Part shown: piece by piece, positions 1 to 7,875 of the stretch
Layout of the letters: each line of letters opens with the position of its first letter
Position numbering within the stretch: the stretch's first letter is position 1
Source of the DNA: Vibrio mangrovi
Lineage (GTDB): Bacteria > Pseudomonadota > Gammaproteobacteria > Enterobacterales > Vibrionaceae
Direction of reading: 5' to 3'
DNA length: 64,000 nucleotides
Assembly (NCBI RefSeq): GCF_024346955.1
Contig: NZ_AP024884.1
Coordinates: forward strand, 868,001-932,000
Position numbers and translations under genes: made by a program
Notes under the pieces: model-generated
Told to the model about the DNA's origin: nothing
Databases searched by the model: none
The model's input: only the letters and a program-made list of their open reading frames with translations

Positions 1-1
1 T

Positions 2-700
2 CCGAAGGTTCAGGCTCAAAAAGCCTCTCTGAATTCTGCCATTATCAACGGTGGCTATTTTGTCCACGTTCCGAATAAAGAAACAGATAGCGGAGAAAAA
101 ATTCAGGGCATTGGCCGGACTGTCGGCCCGACCGGACACAGGGATGATCATACGCCGGTTCCCAATCCCTGGAAGCAAGACTACCGGACCATCAAAAGTG
201 GCGACGATACTTTGCTCACCAGTGGCCCACTGTTATATCAGCCGGGAGAAGAAAAGCCGTCTTTTGACGATGACCGTTTTCGTTACCGGCTCAATACCGA
301 ACAGGGTGTGATCACCAATCCCCTGAATATCCGTGCCGGTGCCATGACCAGTGATAACAACGAACGGGCGGCTATTTCTCTCGAACCCAACGGAGACATT
401 CGTATGCATACCGCGACTGCCGAAGGTAATAAAAAGCTAAGTCCGACCATTGAGCAATGGCAGTCCATCGCGATGCACGGCGCAGCACCTCAGTCTGCCA
501 TTCTGAATGTTGACGGTGGCGGCTCAGTCTTTATGGGTGTTCAGACTCCTGACGGGATTAAGCAGGTTTCCCGGGGCGGAAAACCAGATACGGAAATTCG
601 CCCGATTCCAAATATTCTGACTTCACGGGTACCAACGCAGGCAGAAAAAGAAGATCCGGCATTATCCAGACCGGTCTATCTGGATAAAGTTTCTGACTAA
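2..700 (+). CDS. Phosphodiester glycosidase (NAGPA-like) family protein, 3' part
   Basis: The reading frame is open from the first bases of the window to a TAA at 698-700, so the start lies upstream. Two signatures of the phosphodiester glycosidase (NAGPA, DUF2233) domain are visible: an INGGYF motif about 20 codons into the fragment and NVDGGGSVFMGV near the end. The family removes sugar phosphodiester caps or acts on related exported glycans, and many bacterial members are secreted. The N-terminus, and so any signal peptide, is outside the window. A TTG at 212 could look like a start, but the motif upstream of it shows that it is internal. The substrate cannot be inferred. Confidence 0.75.
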   Translation, partial: PKVQAQKASLNSAIINGGYFVHVPNKETDSGEKIQGIGRTVGPTGHRDDHTPVPNPWKQDYRTIKSGDDTLLTSGPLLYQPGEEKPSFDDDRFRYRLNTEQGVITNPLNIRAGAMTSDNNERAAISLEPNGDIRMHTATAEGNKKLSPTIEQWQSIAMHGAAPQSAILNVDGGGSVFMGVQTPDGIKQVSRGGKPDTEIRPIPNILTSRVPTQAEKEDPALSRPVYLDKVSD

Positions 701-719
701 ACAATAACTCTACAGGTAA

Positions 720-746
720 AAGCCTGCCGGATTATCTGGCAGGCTT
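720..746. terminator. Bidirectional hairpin terminator
   Basis: A 9-bp perfect stem (AAGCCTGCC / GGCAGGCTT) with a 9-nt loop lies between two convergent genes. Read on the minus strand it is followed by TTTT, which fits termination of the permease gene; on the plus strand the T-run is missing. Confidence 0.6.
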
Positions 747-769
747 GATAAATCAAGGAAGCAAATCAA

Positions 770-2215
770 TTAAGACTTCTGTCTTGCCAGTTGCAGACTG
801 ACCATCCGCGAGCGCTCCGATTCCATCAGGAAACGATAGACGGATGCAGCAACACCACCACCGATAAACAGCGCATAATTCGCCAGTTCAGTGACCCAGA
901 ATGTTGCACAGACAGCAGCAAAACCGGCAATCACGAGAGCATAGATACTTTTTCTGTTCACGCCATTTTCGTACCAGTACTGGCCTTGCGGTGATTCAGT
1001 ATACAACGAGGGAATATCAATCTGACTTTTCTTGATCAGGAAGTAATCGACCAGAATAATCCCGTATAAAGGCCCGATCATTGCCGCCAGAATATCCACG
1101 GTATAGTGAATCACTTCCGGATTGTTAAACAGGTTCCACGGCGTCAGCAGCACCGAACCGAACGCTGCGATAAATCCGCCGGCTTTAAAACTGATCTTCT
1201 GCGGAGAAACGTTCGAGAAATCAAATGCCGGAGCAACAAAGTTTGCGACAATATTGATTCCGACGGTGGCAAAGATAAATGTCAGTGCACCCAGAACCGT
1301 AATCATTCCGGAATCGAGTCGTTTCACGGTTTCAACCGGGTCGGTAATCATTTCACCAAATACCGGAATCGATGCGGAAACAATCACCACACTAAACAGA
1401 GAAAACAGGACAAAGTTCAGCGGAAGTCCCAGAATGTTACCGAGTTTCAGCTTCTGGTAACTACCACAATAACGGGAAAAGTCACTGAAGTTGAGTGTCG
1501 GTCCGGCGAAGTATCCGGCAACCAGAGCAATGGCAATCACCATCTGACTGATCGCATCCCATCCTCCCAGATTATGGCTACTCAGGTTAAAGCTGATGTT
1601 GTCCCATCCGGCCAGATCGATCATGTAGATACACAAAGCAAACATCGCGACATATATCGCCGGACCAGACCAGTCAATCACTTTGCGGATCATATCCATT
1701 CCGAACATAAAGACGATACCCTGCATCACCCACATTGCACTGAAGCCAATCCAGCCCAGATAAGATAATCCGAGGAAACTGTCTTGTGCCAGACTGCTCA
1801 GCTGCGGGAAAAAGTACAGCAGCAGAATAATGAATGAGCTGGACGCCAGATATGTCTGAATCCCATACCAGACGACCGCAATTAATCCTCGGATCACCGC
1901 AGGAATATTGGCACCGAAGACGCCAAATGACATCCGGGCAATCACCGGAAACGGCGCTCCTGCCTGCTGGCCCGGTTTTCCCATCAAATTGGCAAATACC
2001 ATGACAATTGAAATCCCAGCCAGTAAGCTGATGAAGACCTGAATACCATTCAGTCCTAATGCAAACAGGCTTGCGGCAAAAACATAGCCACCAACACTAT
2101 GTACATCAGACATCCAGAAAGCAAAAATGCTGTACCATCCCCATTTCTGTTCTGTATCCGGGGCGAGATCTGCATTACTCAACCGTGGGCTGACCGGTAG
2201 TTCCTTTTTCATCAT
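770..2215 (-). CDS. NCS1-family permease (probable allantoin/nucleobase transporter)
   Basis: A 481-residue integral membrane protein with about 12 hydrophobic segments and the NCS1 (cytosine/allantoin/uracil permease) pattern, including the WMSDVHSVGGYVFAASLF first segment and GPTLNFSDFSRY midway. NCS1 carriers take up nucleobases or their breakdown products across the inner membrane. The open frame extends to 2308, but the ATG at 2215 (or 2212) has a GGAGAG ribosome-binding site just upstream and gives the normal N-terminus. It is divergent from a GntR regulator and a PuuE-type allantoinase, so allantoin is the likely cargo. This is inference: cytosine, uracil or hydantoin cannot be excluded. 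A perfect palindrome at 2233-2244 sits in its leader. Confidence 0.82.
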   Translation of the reverse strand: MMKKELPVSPRLSNADLAPDTEQKWGWYSIFAFWMSDVHSVGGYVFAASLFALGLNGIQVFISLLAGISIVMVFANLMGKPGQQAGAPFPVIARMSFGVFGANIPAVIRGLIAVVWYGIQTYLASSSFIILLLYFFPQLSSLAQDSFLGLSYLGWIGFSAMWVMQGIVFMFGMDMIRKVIDWSGPAIYVAMFALCIYMIDLAGWDNISFNLSSHNLGGWDAISQMVIAIALVAGYFAGPTLNFSDFSRYCGSYQKLKLGNILGLPLNFVLFSLFSVVIVSASIPVFGEMITDPVETVKRLDSGMITVLGALTFIFATVGINIVANFVAPAFDFSNVSPQKISFKAGGFIAAFGSVLLTPWNLFNNPEVIHYTVDILAAMIGPLYGIILVDYFLIKKSQIDIPSLYTESPQGQYWYENGVNRKSIYALVIAGFAAVCATFWVTELANYALFIGGGVAASVYRFLMESERSRMVSLQLARQKS

Positions 2216-2232
2216 CGACTCTCCATCGCCAA

Positions 2233-2244
2233 ATTGTATACAAT
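2233..2244. promoter_or_regulatory. Probable GntR operator in the permease leader
   Basis: ATTGTATACAAT is a perfect 12-bp palindrome 18 bp upstream of the permease start. Its TGTATACA core recurs twice before the divergent regulator gene. GTATAC-centred palindromes are typical of FadR/VanR-subgroup GntR operators, so autoregulation plus control of the permease is likely. A half-site (ATACAATTT) follows at 2250-2258. Confidence 0.65.
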
Positions 2245-2470
2245 GATAAATACAATTTGTGTGCCAACCTGAAATATCGTGGAAAACCAGTATCATCACG
2301 GCTTTCACGTATAATTCGTGACTCGGATTGCACTTATTTTATGCATTTTTGCAACTTTATGGTGCATAAACGACCGAACCGATATGATTGGTTTCACCTA
2401 ATATAAAATAAGCACTCTGGTCAGACAGAGCATCATGATCGACTGATACTATCCATGGTATATATATTGC

Positions 2471-2504
2471 TTGTATACACCTTACTGCAATAAACTGTAT
2501 ACAA
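2471..2504. promoter_or_regulatory. Paired GntR operator candidates upstream of the regulator
   Basis: Two TGTATACA cores at 2472-2479 and 2496-2503 match the palindrome core at 2235-2242. Their centres are 24 bp apart, about two helical turns, which suits cooperative binding of two dimers. They lie 50-80 bp upstream of the regulator start. Confidence 0.65.
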
Positions 2505-2551
2505 AATGAGTCGATATAAAGAGTCTAAGAAACAAAAACGAGAAAGAAGCG

Positions 2552-3226
2552 ATGTCGAATGATGAAAAAATCTATCAAAAAATGCTCAAAGCCATTGTCG
2601 AGCATCAGTTAGCTCCGGGAGTACGTCTGCCGGAGGATCGGCTCTCTGAAGCCTTCGGCGTCAGCCGGACAGGCATTCGTAAAGTCCTGCAACGTCTGGC
2701 TCTGGAACGTTTTGTTGTGATTGAGCCCAACAAAGGTGCCCATGTTAACCGCCCCACACTTCAGGAAGCCGAAGAAGTGTTAAGCAGCCGGATTCTGCTG
2801 GAACCCTTGCTCATTCCCGAACTGCTGAAAAACTGGGATGCCAGACAATCGGAACGCTTCACCCAGATGGTCAACGAAGAGAAAGAAGCTGAGCAGCATG
2901 GTCATCTGTCCGATTCGATTCAGCTCACCGCCCGCTTTCATTATGAACTAGCCAAACTCGCCGGGAATTCAGTTCTGGCCGATTTTATCGAGCAGCTTTG
3001 TTACCGTTCCTCACTGGTTATTGCAGCATTCGGTTCCCGTAATAGCGTCAGTTGCGACTGTGGCGATCACACTGAGCTGATTTCTCTGCTGAACCAACAG
3101 GATGCCGACGCAGCACAACAATGGATGACGCGTCACCTCAATCACATCCGGGCTTCACTGAAACTAGAGCAGGAACAGAAGACAACCATTGATTTCCAGC
3201 AGATTTTTGCCGGAACAGAAAAGTAA
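2552..3226 (+). CDS. GntR-family transcriptional regulator (FCD type)
   Basis: A 224-residue protein. Residues about 5-70 form a winged helix-turn-helix with the GntR pattern (LPEDRLSEAFGVSRTGIRKVLQRLALE). Residues 80-215 are a helical FCD-like effector domain with conserved histidines (RFHYELAKLAGN, WMTRHLNHI) that bind metal in this subfamily. The start is an ATG preceded by a purine-rich AGAAAGAAG. It lies 25 bp before the allantoinase gene, so the two are probably cotranscribed, with the permease divergent. The regulator likely responds to a purine breakdown intermediate and binds the GTATAC palindromes in the shared intergenic region. Confidence 0.85.
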   Translation: MSNDEKIYQKMLKAIVEHQLAPGVRLPEDRLSEAFGVSRTGIRKVLQRLALERFVVIEPNKGAHVNRPTLQEAEEVLSSRILLEPLLIPELLKNWDARQSERFTQMVNEEKEAEQHGHLSDSIQLTARFHYELAKLAGNSVLADFIEQLCYRSSLVIAAFGSRNSVSCDCGDHTELISLLNQQDADAAQQWMTRHLNHIRASLKLEQEQKTTIDFQQIFAGTEK

Positions 3227-3251
3227 TCTGAATATATAAAGGAAATAACCC

Positions 3252-4169
3252 ATGGAAGAACACAATCCCCGCGATTATATCGGCTACGGACGTGATCAGG
3301 TGCCGGATGCCCAATGGCCGGGACAGGCGCGTGTTGCGCTCCAGTTTGTATTGAATTATGAAGAAGGCGGTGAGAACTGTGTACTGCACGGTGATGATCA
3401 TGCCGAGACTTTTCTGTCTGAAATTTTCGGAGCAGAACCTTATCCCGAACGCCATATGAGTATGGAATCTCTCTATGAATACGGATCGCGAGTCGGTGTC
3501 TGGCGGATTCTGAATGAATTCCGCAAACGTGACCTGCCTCTGACGATTTTCGGGATTGCCACAGCGCTGCAACGAAACCCCGAAGTAACCAAAGCCATTG
3601 TTGAAGCTGATCATGAGATCGTCTGCCACGGTTTGAAGTGGATCCATTACCAGAACATGCATATCGATCAGGAACGTCAGCATATGCGGGATGCGCTGGA
3701 CATTATCGAGAACCTGACCGGTAAACGCCCAATCGGCTGGTACACCGGACGCGACTCTCCGAATACCCGTCAGTTGGTTGCCGAACAGGAAGGACTGCTC
3801 TACGACTCCGACTATTACGGTGACGATCTGCCTTTCTGGACCCGGGTTGAAGGACAGGAAGAACCACATCTGGTGATCCCTTATACACTGGATACCAATG
3901 ACATGCGCTTCGCCTCCCCTTATGGTTTCAGCCACGGAGACGAATTCTTCCAGTATCTGAAAGATCACTTCGATTGTTTATATGAGGAAGGAAAAGAGAA
4001 GCCCAAGATGATGTCCATCGGAATGCATTGCCGGGTTCTCGGTAAACCCAGCCGTTTTATGGCGCTGAAGAAGTTTCTTGATTACGTCCAGTCACATGAA
4101 AAAGTCTGGATTGCCAAACGGGAAGACATCGCCAGACACTGGATAGAAAAGCATCCGCCGACAATTTGA
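3252..4169 (+). CDS. puuE: Allantoinase, polysaccharide-deacetylase type (PuuE)
   Basis: A 305-residue cytoplasmic protein of the NodB/polysaccharide deacetylase fold. It carries the features of PuuE allantoinases: the YGRDQVPDAQWPGQARVALQFVLNYEEGGE N-terminal region (shown here only by its NYEEGGE end), a long conserved segment around SMESLYEYGSRVG, and HGLKWIHY. PuuE hydrolyses allantoin to allantoate and is unrelated to the amidohydrolase AllB. The start has AAAGGA 8 bp upstream. It sits directly behind the GntR regulator and opposite an NCS1 permease, a compact allantoin uptake and opening unit. No allantoicase or ureidoglycolate gene is in the window, so later steps must be encoded elsewhere. 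Confidence 0.85.
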   Translation: MEEHNPRDYIGYGRDQVPDAQWPGQARVALQFVLNYEEGGENCVLHGDDHAETFLSEIFGAEPYPERHMSMESLYEYGSRVGVWRILNEFRKRDLPLTIFGIATALQRNPEVTKAIVEADHEIVCHGLKWIHYQNMHIDQERQHMRDALDIIENLTGKRPIGWYTGRDSPNTRQLVAEQEGLLYDSDYYGDDLPFWTRVEGQEEPHLVIPYTLDTNDMRFASPYGFSHGDEFFQYLKDHFDCLYEEGKEKPKMMSIGMHCRVLGKPSRFMALKKFLDYVQSHEKVWIAKREDIARHWIEKHPPTI

Positions 4170-4270
4170 TTTTCGTTTACCTCTCCTTAACCCAAATCAA
4201 TTTTATGATATCGATAATACCAGCGGCTTCGGGGCTTCATCCGTGAAGAAGTGGGCGCTGGTGTTACTCT

Positions 4271-4316
4271 GGTGACCGTTAAATTCGACCTTGGGGTGTT
4301 GTCTTCAACGGTCACC
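4271..4316. repeat. Inverted repeat in a 320-bp gene-free stretch (4170-4491)
   Basis: GGTGACCGTT at 4271-4280 pairs exactly with AACGGTCACC at 4307-4316 across a 26-nt loop. The surrounding interval 4170-4491 holds no gene. It contains one stop-to-stop frame of about 58 codons without a normal start, possibly a decayed gene fragment, and the LysR promoter near its end. Confidence 0.45.
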
Positions 4317-4491
4317 TTTACTATCCAGCCAGCCGCACCACTTACATATTGGTATATCAAAACTCCATCTAAAGCTGCTCTGACTTCTGGCCTTTAATTG
4401 CCCGACTCTCATCGAAATATTGAATTGTTTTACTTTAAAGTTTACAAAAGCCGTTTTATAACAGGACATTCAACGATTCAGGAGCAGAGAA

Positions 4492-5376
4492 GTGTTTAAA
4501 ACAACATTGGATCAATGGTTTGTTTTTAAAACCATCGTCGAAGAGAATGGATTCAGTGCCGCCGCAGAAGCATTGAACAGGAGTCAGTCCACAATTAGCT
4601 ATTCCATGTCTAAGCTTCAGTCTCAACTGAATGTTCAGCTCATTAATATAGAAGGAAAACGTTGCGAGCTGACTCCCGCTGGGCGTAACCTGCTGCAAAG
4701 CGTTTATCCGCTGCTGGAAGATTTCGAGTATCTCGAAAAAACCGCACACTTTCTCGCCAATGGTGTCGAAGCAAGAATACTACTGAGTATCGACAACATA
4801 TTTCCTAAAGATATTCTTTTTGAAGCAATTCGCCTTTTTAGTGAGAAGTTCCCCCTGACCGAAGTTCATATTGACGAACACCTGCGCTTTTTACCCAGTG
4901 ACGATAATGCTTTTGATCTGGCTATTACCATCTCAGAAGACGGTCTGGTTCCGGGAACAAAACTCATCGAAGTAAACCTGATTCCGGTTGCCCATAAAGA
5001 TCATCCGATGTTTCAGGAAGGACATGACACCTATTCTTTTGAGCAACTGGCATCCCACAAGATGATTTTCTATCAGAAATCTTTTCAGTCAGAAATGGAA
5101 AACGCTCCAACCATTCCCGGGAAAATCTGGTCAGTACGTTCGGTGGATTCCGCAATTTCAGCATTGAAGGCCAATCTATGCTATGGATGGCTACCGGAAC
5201 ACGCTATCACCGACTATCTTGAAAGCGGCCTGTTCAGAAGAATCAAAATCACCGAACTCCCAAAATGTGAGATTCCTTTATACTTAGTTGAAAAAAGCAG
5301 AAAGGCGAAAGGACCAGCTACATCTTATCTGGCGGAAATGCTCAAGCAATGCTGTGAGCGACATAACAGACCGTAG
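4492..5376 (+). CDS. LysR-family transcriptional regulator
   Basis: A 294-residue LysR-type regulator. An N-terminal winged helix-turn-helix covers residues 8-65 (FSAAAEALNRSQSTISYSMSKLQSQL), followed by a periplasmic-binding-like effector domain (about 90-290). The start is GTG at 4492 with AGGAG about 10 bp upstream. The tannase/feruloyl esterase gene follows in the same direction 142 bp later with its own leader, so the regulator probably controls that gene in response to a phenolic ester or its product. That link is based on position only. Confidence 0.85.
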   Translation: MFKTTLDQWFVFKTIVEENGFSAAAEALNRSQSTISYSMSKLQSQLNVQLINIEGKRCELTPAGRNLLQSVYPLLEDFEYLEKTAHFLANGVEARILLSIDNIFPKDILFEAIRLFSEKFPLTEVHIDEHLRFLPSDDNAFDLAITISEDGLVPGTKLIEVNLIPVAHKDHPMFQEGHDTYSFEQLASHKMIFYQKSFQSEMENAPTIPGKIWSVRSVDSAISALKANLCYGWLPEHAITDYLESGLFRRIKITELPKCEIPLYLVEKSRKAKGPATSYLAEMLKQCCERHNRP

Positions 5377-5518
5377 TTCAAACCAATAACCGGCTTAACT
5401 TTTCGAACATCACAATATTGATCTATCGATGAATTAGATTATTTTTACCAAATATTTGTATTATTGAATCGTGAAACAGAGTGGTAATGTATGCCTATCT
5501 AAATCAAAGGAAGCCTCT

Positions 5519-7171
5519 ATGAATTTATTAGAAAATAAGGCGAAAATCAGTACTGCATTAGCATTTATCGGAACTCTGGCACATGCCAGTATCGCATTAG
5601 CCGATAATGTTGATCGCTGTGCACAACTCAAAGATCTGTCTATTCAGAATGGTACGGTTACCGAAACTCAGTATGTCGGGAAAGGATTATCACAACAGGA
5701 TCCGAACCGGATGTTTACCGGGGCAAGTTCGACCCAGTTCGAACTGCCGGCTCACTGTCTGGTCCGTGGTGAAATCGATAAGCGTACCGGAGCTGACGGT
5801 AAAGAATACAAAATACGTTTCGAAGTTCGCCTGCCTACACCTGAACACTGGCAGAATCGCTTTATTTTTCAGGGTGGTGGCGGAACAGATGGTTTTCTTG
5901 CCAATGCACTGGGCACCATTCCTATTCATGGCTCTACAGCGTTGCCGGCATTAGCACGTGGTTATGCCGTCACATCGATGAACGGTGGTCACGATGGCAT
6001 GGATCCTACTTTCGGCCTTGACCAGAAAGCCCGTCTTGATTATGCCTATGCGGCAATCGGAAAAGTCACTCAGGCGGCGAAGAACATTGTCAAAGCCTAT
6101 TACGATGCCCGCCCTCAACATTCCTATTTTATGGGATGTTCAAATGGCGGTCGTGAAGCCATGATCGCAGCACAGCGTTATCCAACAGAATTTGATGGTG
6201 TCATTGCATCAAATCCAGGATTCCACCTCAGTCGTGCGGCTGTTGCAGAAACATGGGATACACAAACACTTTATAGCATTGCTCCTGCGGATAATCAGGG
6301 TCGTAAGGTCTTAGCCAATGCCTTAACCAATAATGACCTGAAACTGCTCACCGATGCAGTACTGGAAAAATGTGATGTAAGAGATGGTCTGAAAGATGGC
6401 ATTGTTAACGACTATATCGGCTGTGATTTCGACCCAAGTGACATTCAGTGTAAAAACGGCGATAGCTCTGCCTGTTTGTCTTCCGAAAAAGTTACAGCAA
6501 TTAAAGCGGTATTCGGTGGGCCGAAAGACAGCCAGGGTAAACCACTCTACAACAGCTGGCCATATGATACCGGTGTCTCGGCTCCGGGCTGGAGAATGTG
6601 GAAATTAGGTTTTTCTCAGGATGCAACCAAACCAGATGCATTTAACACCGTTCTGGGTGCCGGCTCTCTGCTGTTTTACTTTATGACACCGCCACAACCG
6701 GGCTTCAACCCGATGATGTTCGATTTTGATAAAGATGTTGATCAAGTCAGAGAAACAGGTTCACTGAATGATGCCACCATGACAATGATGAACAGCTATG
6801 TTTCCCGTGGCGGAAAAATGCTTATCATCCAGGGTGTTTCCGATCCGGTATTTTCTGCCGATGACATTCGTGACTGGTATCTGAAAACCGAACAGAATAC
6901 CTCACACGGTGACAATACTGCGATGCGTAACTGGAACCGGTTGTTTATGATTCCGGGCATGAACCACTGTGGTGATGGGCCAGCGCTGGATGATGTTGAT
7001 CCATTGACGGCAATGGAAAAATGGGTAGAAAAAAATCAGGCTCCTGAGTTTCTGGCAGCAAAAGGCAAAGCCTTCCCAGATAAACATCAACCGATCTGTG
7101 TTTATCCTAAGATTGCAAAATATCAGGGAAATGGCGATATCAATTCCATCGATTCATATAAATGTGAATAA
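5519..7171 (+). CDS. Secreted tannase/feruloyl esterase family hydrolase
   Basis: A 550-residue exported alpha/beta hydrolase of the tannase/feruloyl esterase family. A signal peptide ends near ...ASIALA. The nucleophile motif GCSNGG puts the serine at about residue 208. The acid-bearing segment GVSDPVFSADD and the base-bearing PGMNHCGDG complete the triad; a Cys next to both Ser and His matches the family's disulfide that clamps the active site. Substrates are esters of gallic or hydroxycinnamic acids from plant or algal phenolics. An in-frame upstream GTG at 5471 is possible, but AAAGGAAG lies correctly before ATG 5519. The LysR gene upstream is the probable regulator, and a terminator follows. 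Confidence 0.85.
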   Translation: MNLLENKAKISTALAFIGTLAHASIALADNVDRCAQLKDLSIQNGTVTETQYVGKGLSQQDPNRMFTGASSTQFELPAHCLVRGEIDKRTGADGKEYKIRFEVRLPTPEHWQNRFIFQGGGGTDGFLANALGTIPIHGSTALPALARGYAVTSMNGGHDGMDPTFGLDQKARLDYAYAAIGKVTQAAKNIVKAYYDARPQHSYFMGCSNGGREAMIAAQRYPTEFDGVIASNPGFHLSRAAVAETWDTQTLYSIAPADNQGRKVLANALTNNDLKLLTDAVLEKCDVRDGLKDGIVNDYIGCDFDPSDIQCKNGDSSACLSSEKVTAIKAVFGGPKDSQGKPLYNSWPYDTGVSAPGWRMWKLGFSQDATKPDAFNTVLGAGSLLFYFMTPPQPGFNPMMFDFDKDVDQVRETGSLNDATMTMMNSYVSRGGKMLIIQGVSDPVFSADDIRDWYLKTEQNTSHGDNTAMRNWNRLFMIPGMNHCGDGPALDDVDPLTAMEKWVEKNQAPEFLAAKGKAFPDKHQPICVYPKIAKYQGNGDINSIDSYKCE

Positions 7172-7201
7172 GTTTTCCCCCTGGAGTACGCGTGACTCCA
7201 T

Positions 7202-7236
7202 TATCCCGGTACCGGATTAGTGCCGGGATATTTTTT
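7202..7236 (+). terminator. Rho-independent terminator after the tannase gene
   Basis: TATCCCGG (7202-7209) pairs with CCGGGATA (7223-7230), followed directly by TTTTTT. Confidence 0.8.
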
Positions 7237-7296
7237 ATGAATGACCTAACTGATATTGATACCAAAAGTATTGATACAAAAAGTTCTTTCTCCGGA

Positions 7297-7644
7297 TCAC
7301 TCGGAAATCTGGAATTCAATGATGTGGCACATGTGTCCCGCCGGTGTGTCGACCCCTTCGGTAACAACTTTTACTGTTTTCTTAGCCACGTATGCTGCCA
7401 GTAATGCAGACATCATCCCTTTACTGCCCGGATCATTTTCATTGATATATGACCAGGACGGATTCTTGGGACCATTGTGACAATGCCAGGCATTAGGGTT
7501 ACTTGATATGACCCGAAAGTGGAAGTTAGTCGGGCCCGACATAAAAATAGAACTGATCTTGAATGCTCCCGGATATTCTGCAGCCTGAAGTACACCACTA
7601 ACAGCAATTCCCATAACAACTAAACTTCGAAAAAAAGTCTTCAT
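7297..7644 (-). CDS. Small secreted protein with two cysteines (family A)
   Basis: A 115-residue protein with a clear signal peptide (cleavage probably after GVLQA) and a mature part of about 94 residues. The mature chain has two short beta-like stretches, a cysteine in AWHCHN, a helix SALLAAYVAKK followed by a strand TVKVVTEG, and a second cysteine in HMCHI. The same order (strands, Cys, helix ending in LAA, strand, Gly, Cys) occurs in the small secreted protein at 11975-12298, so the two look paralogous. The pattern recalls small OB-fold toxin B-subunit-like proteins such as SubB, but this is only a structural guess. No function is assigned. Confidence 0.6.
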   Translation of the reverse strand: MKTFFRSLVVMGIAVSGVLQAAEYPGAFKISSIFMSGPTNFHFRVISSNPNAWHCHNGPKNPSWSYINENDPGSKGMMSALLAAYVAKKTVKVVTEGVDTPAGHMCHIIEFQISE

Positions 7645-7789
7645 TTATGTTCCTAAATAATTAGAAAATGATGATCACTCATGAAAGTCTGAATAAAATT
7701 CTGTGAGTTATCGCTAAGAGCATAAATTGTATCAGTATGATAAAATGGTTCAATGATGCTGATATTTATACCAGAATATTTAATTCAGG

Positions 7790-7860
7790 ATTTGGTGGGT
7801 ACATCATGTTTTATTTCGGCTGAGATTATAATTACACCAATAATCATGCACCCACCAAAT
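7790..7860. repeat. Long-loop inverted repeat downstream of the PhoD-like gene
   Basis: ATTTGGTGGGT (7790-7800) is exactly complementary to ACCCACCAAAT (7850-7860), with 49 nt between. It lies immediately past the 3' end of the minus-strand phosphatase gene and may help end its transcript, although no T-run follows. The rest of 7645-7875 shows nothing else. Confidence 0.4.
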
Positions 7861-7875
7861 TATTCAATATCATCA

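Noticed and set aside
1106..1768. 220-codon plus-strand frame opposite the NCS1 permease
   Set aside because: A shadow of the permease gene; its composition (many basic and polar residues, no domain) is typical of antisense frames.
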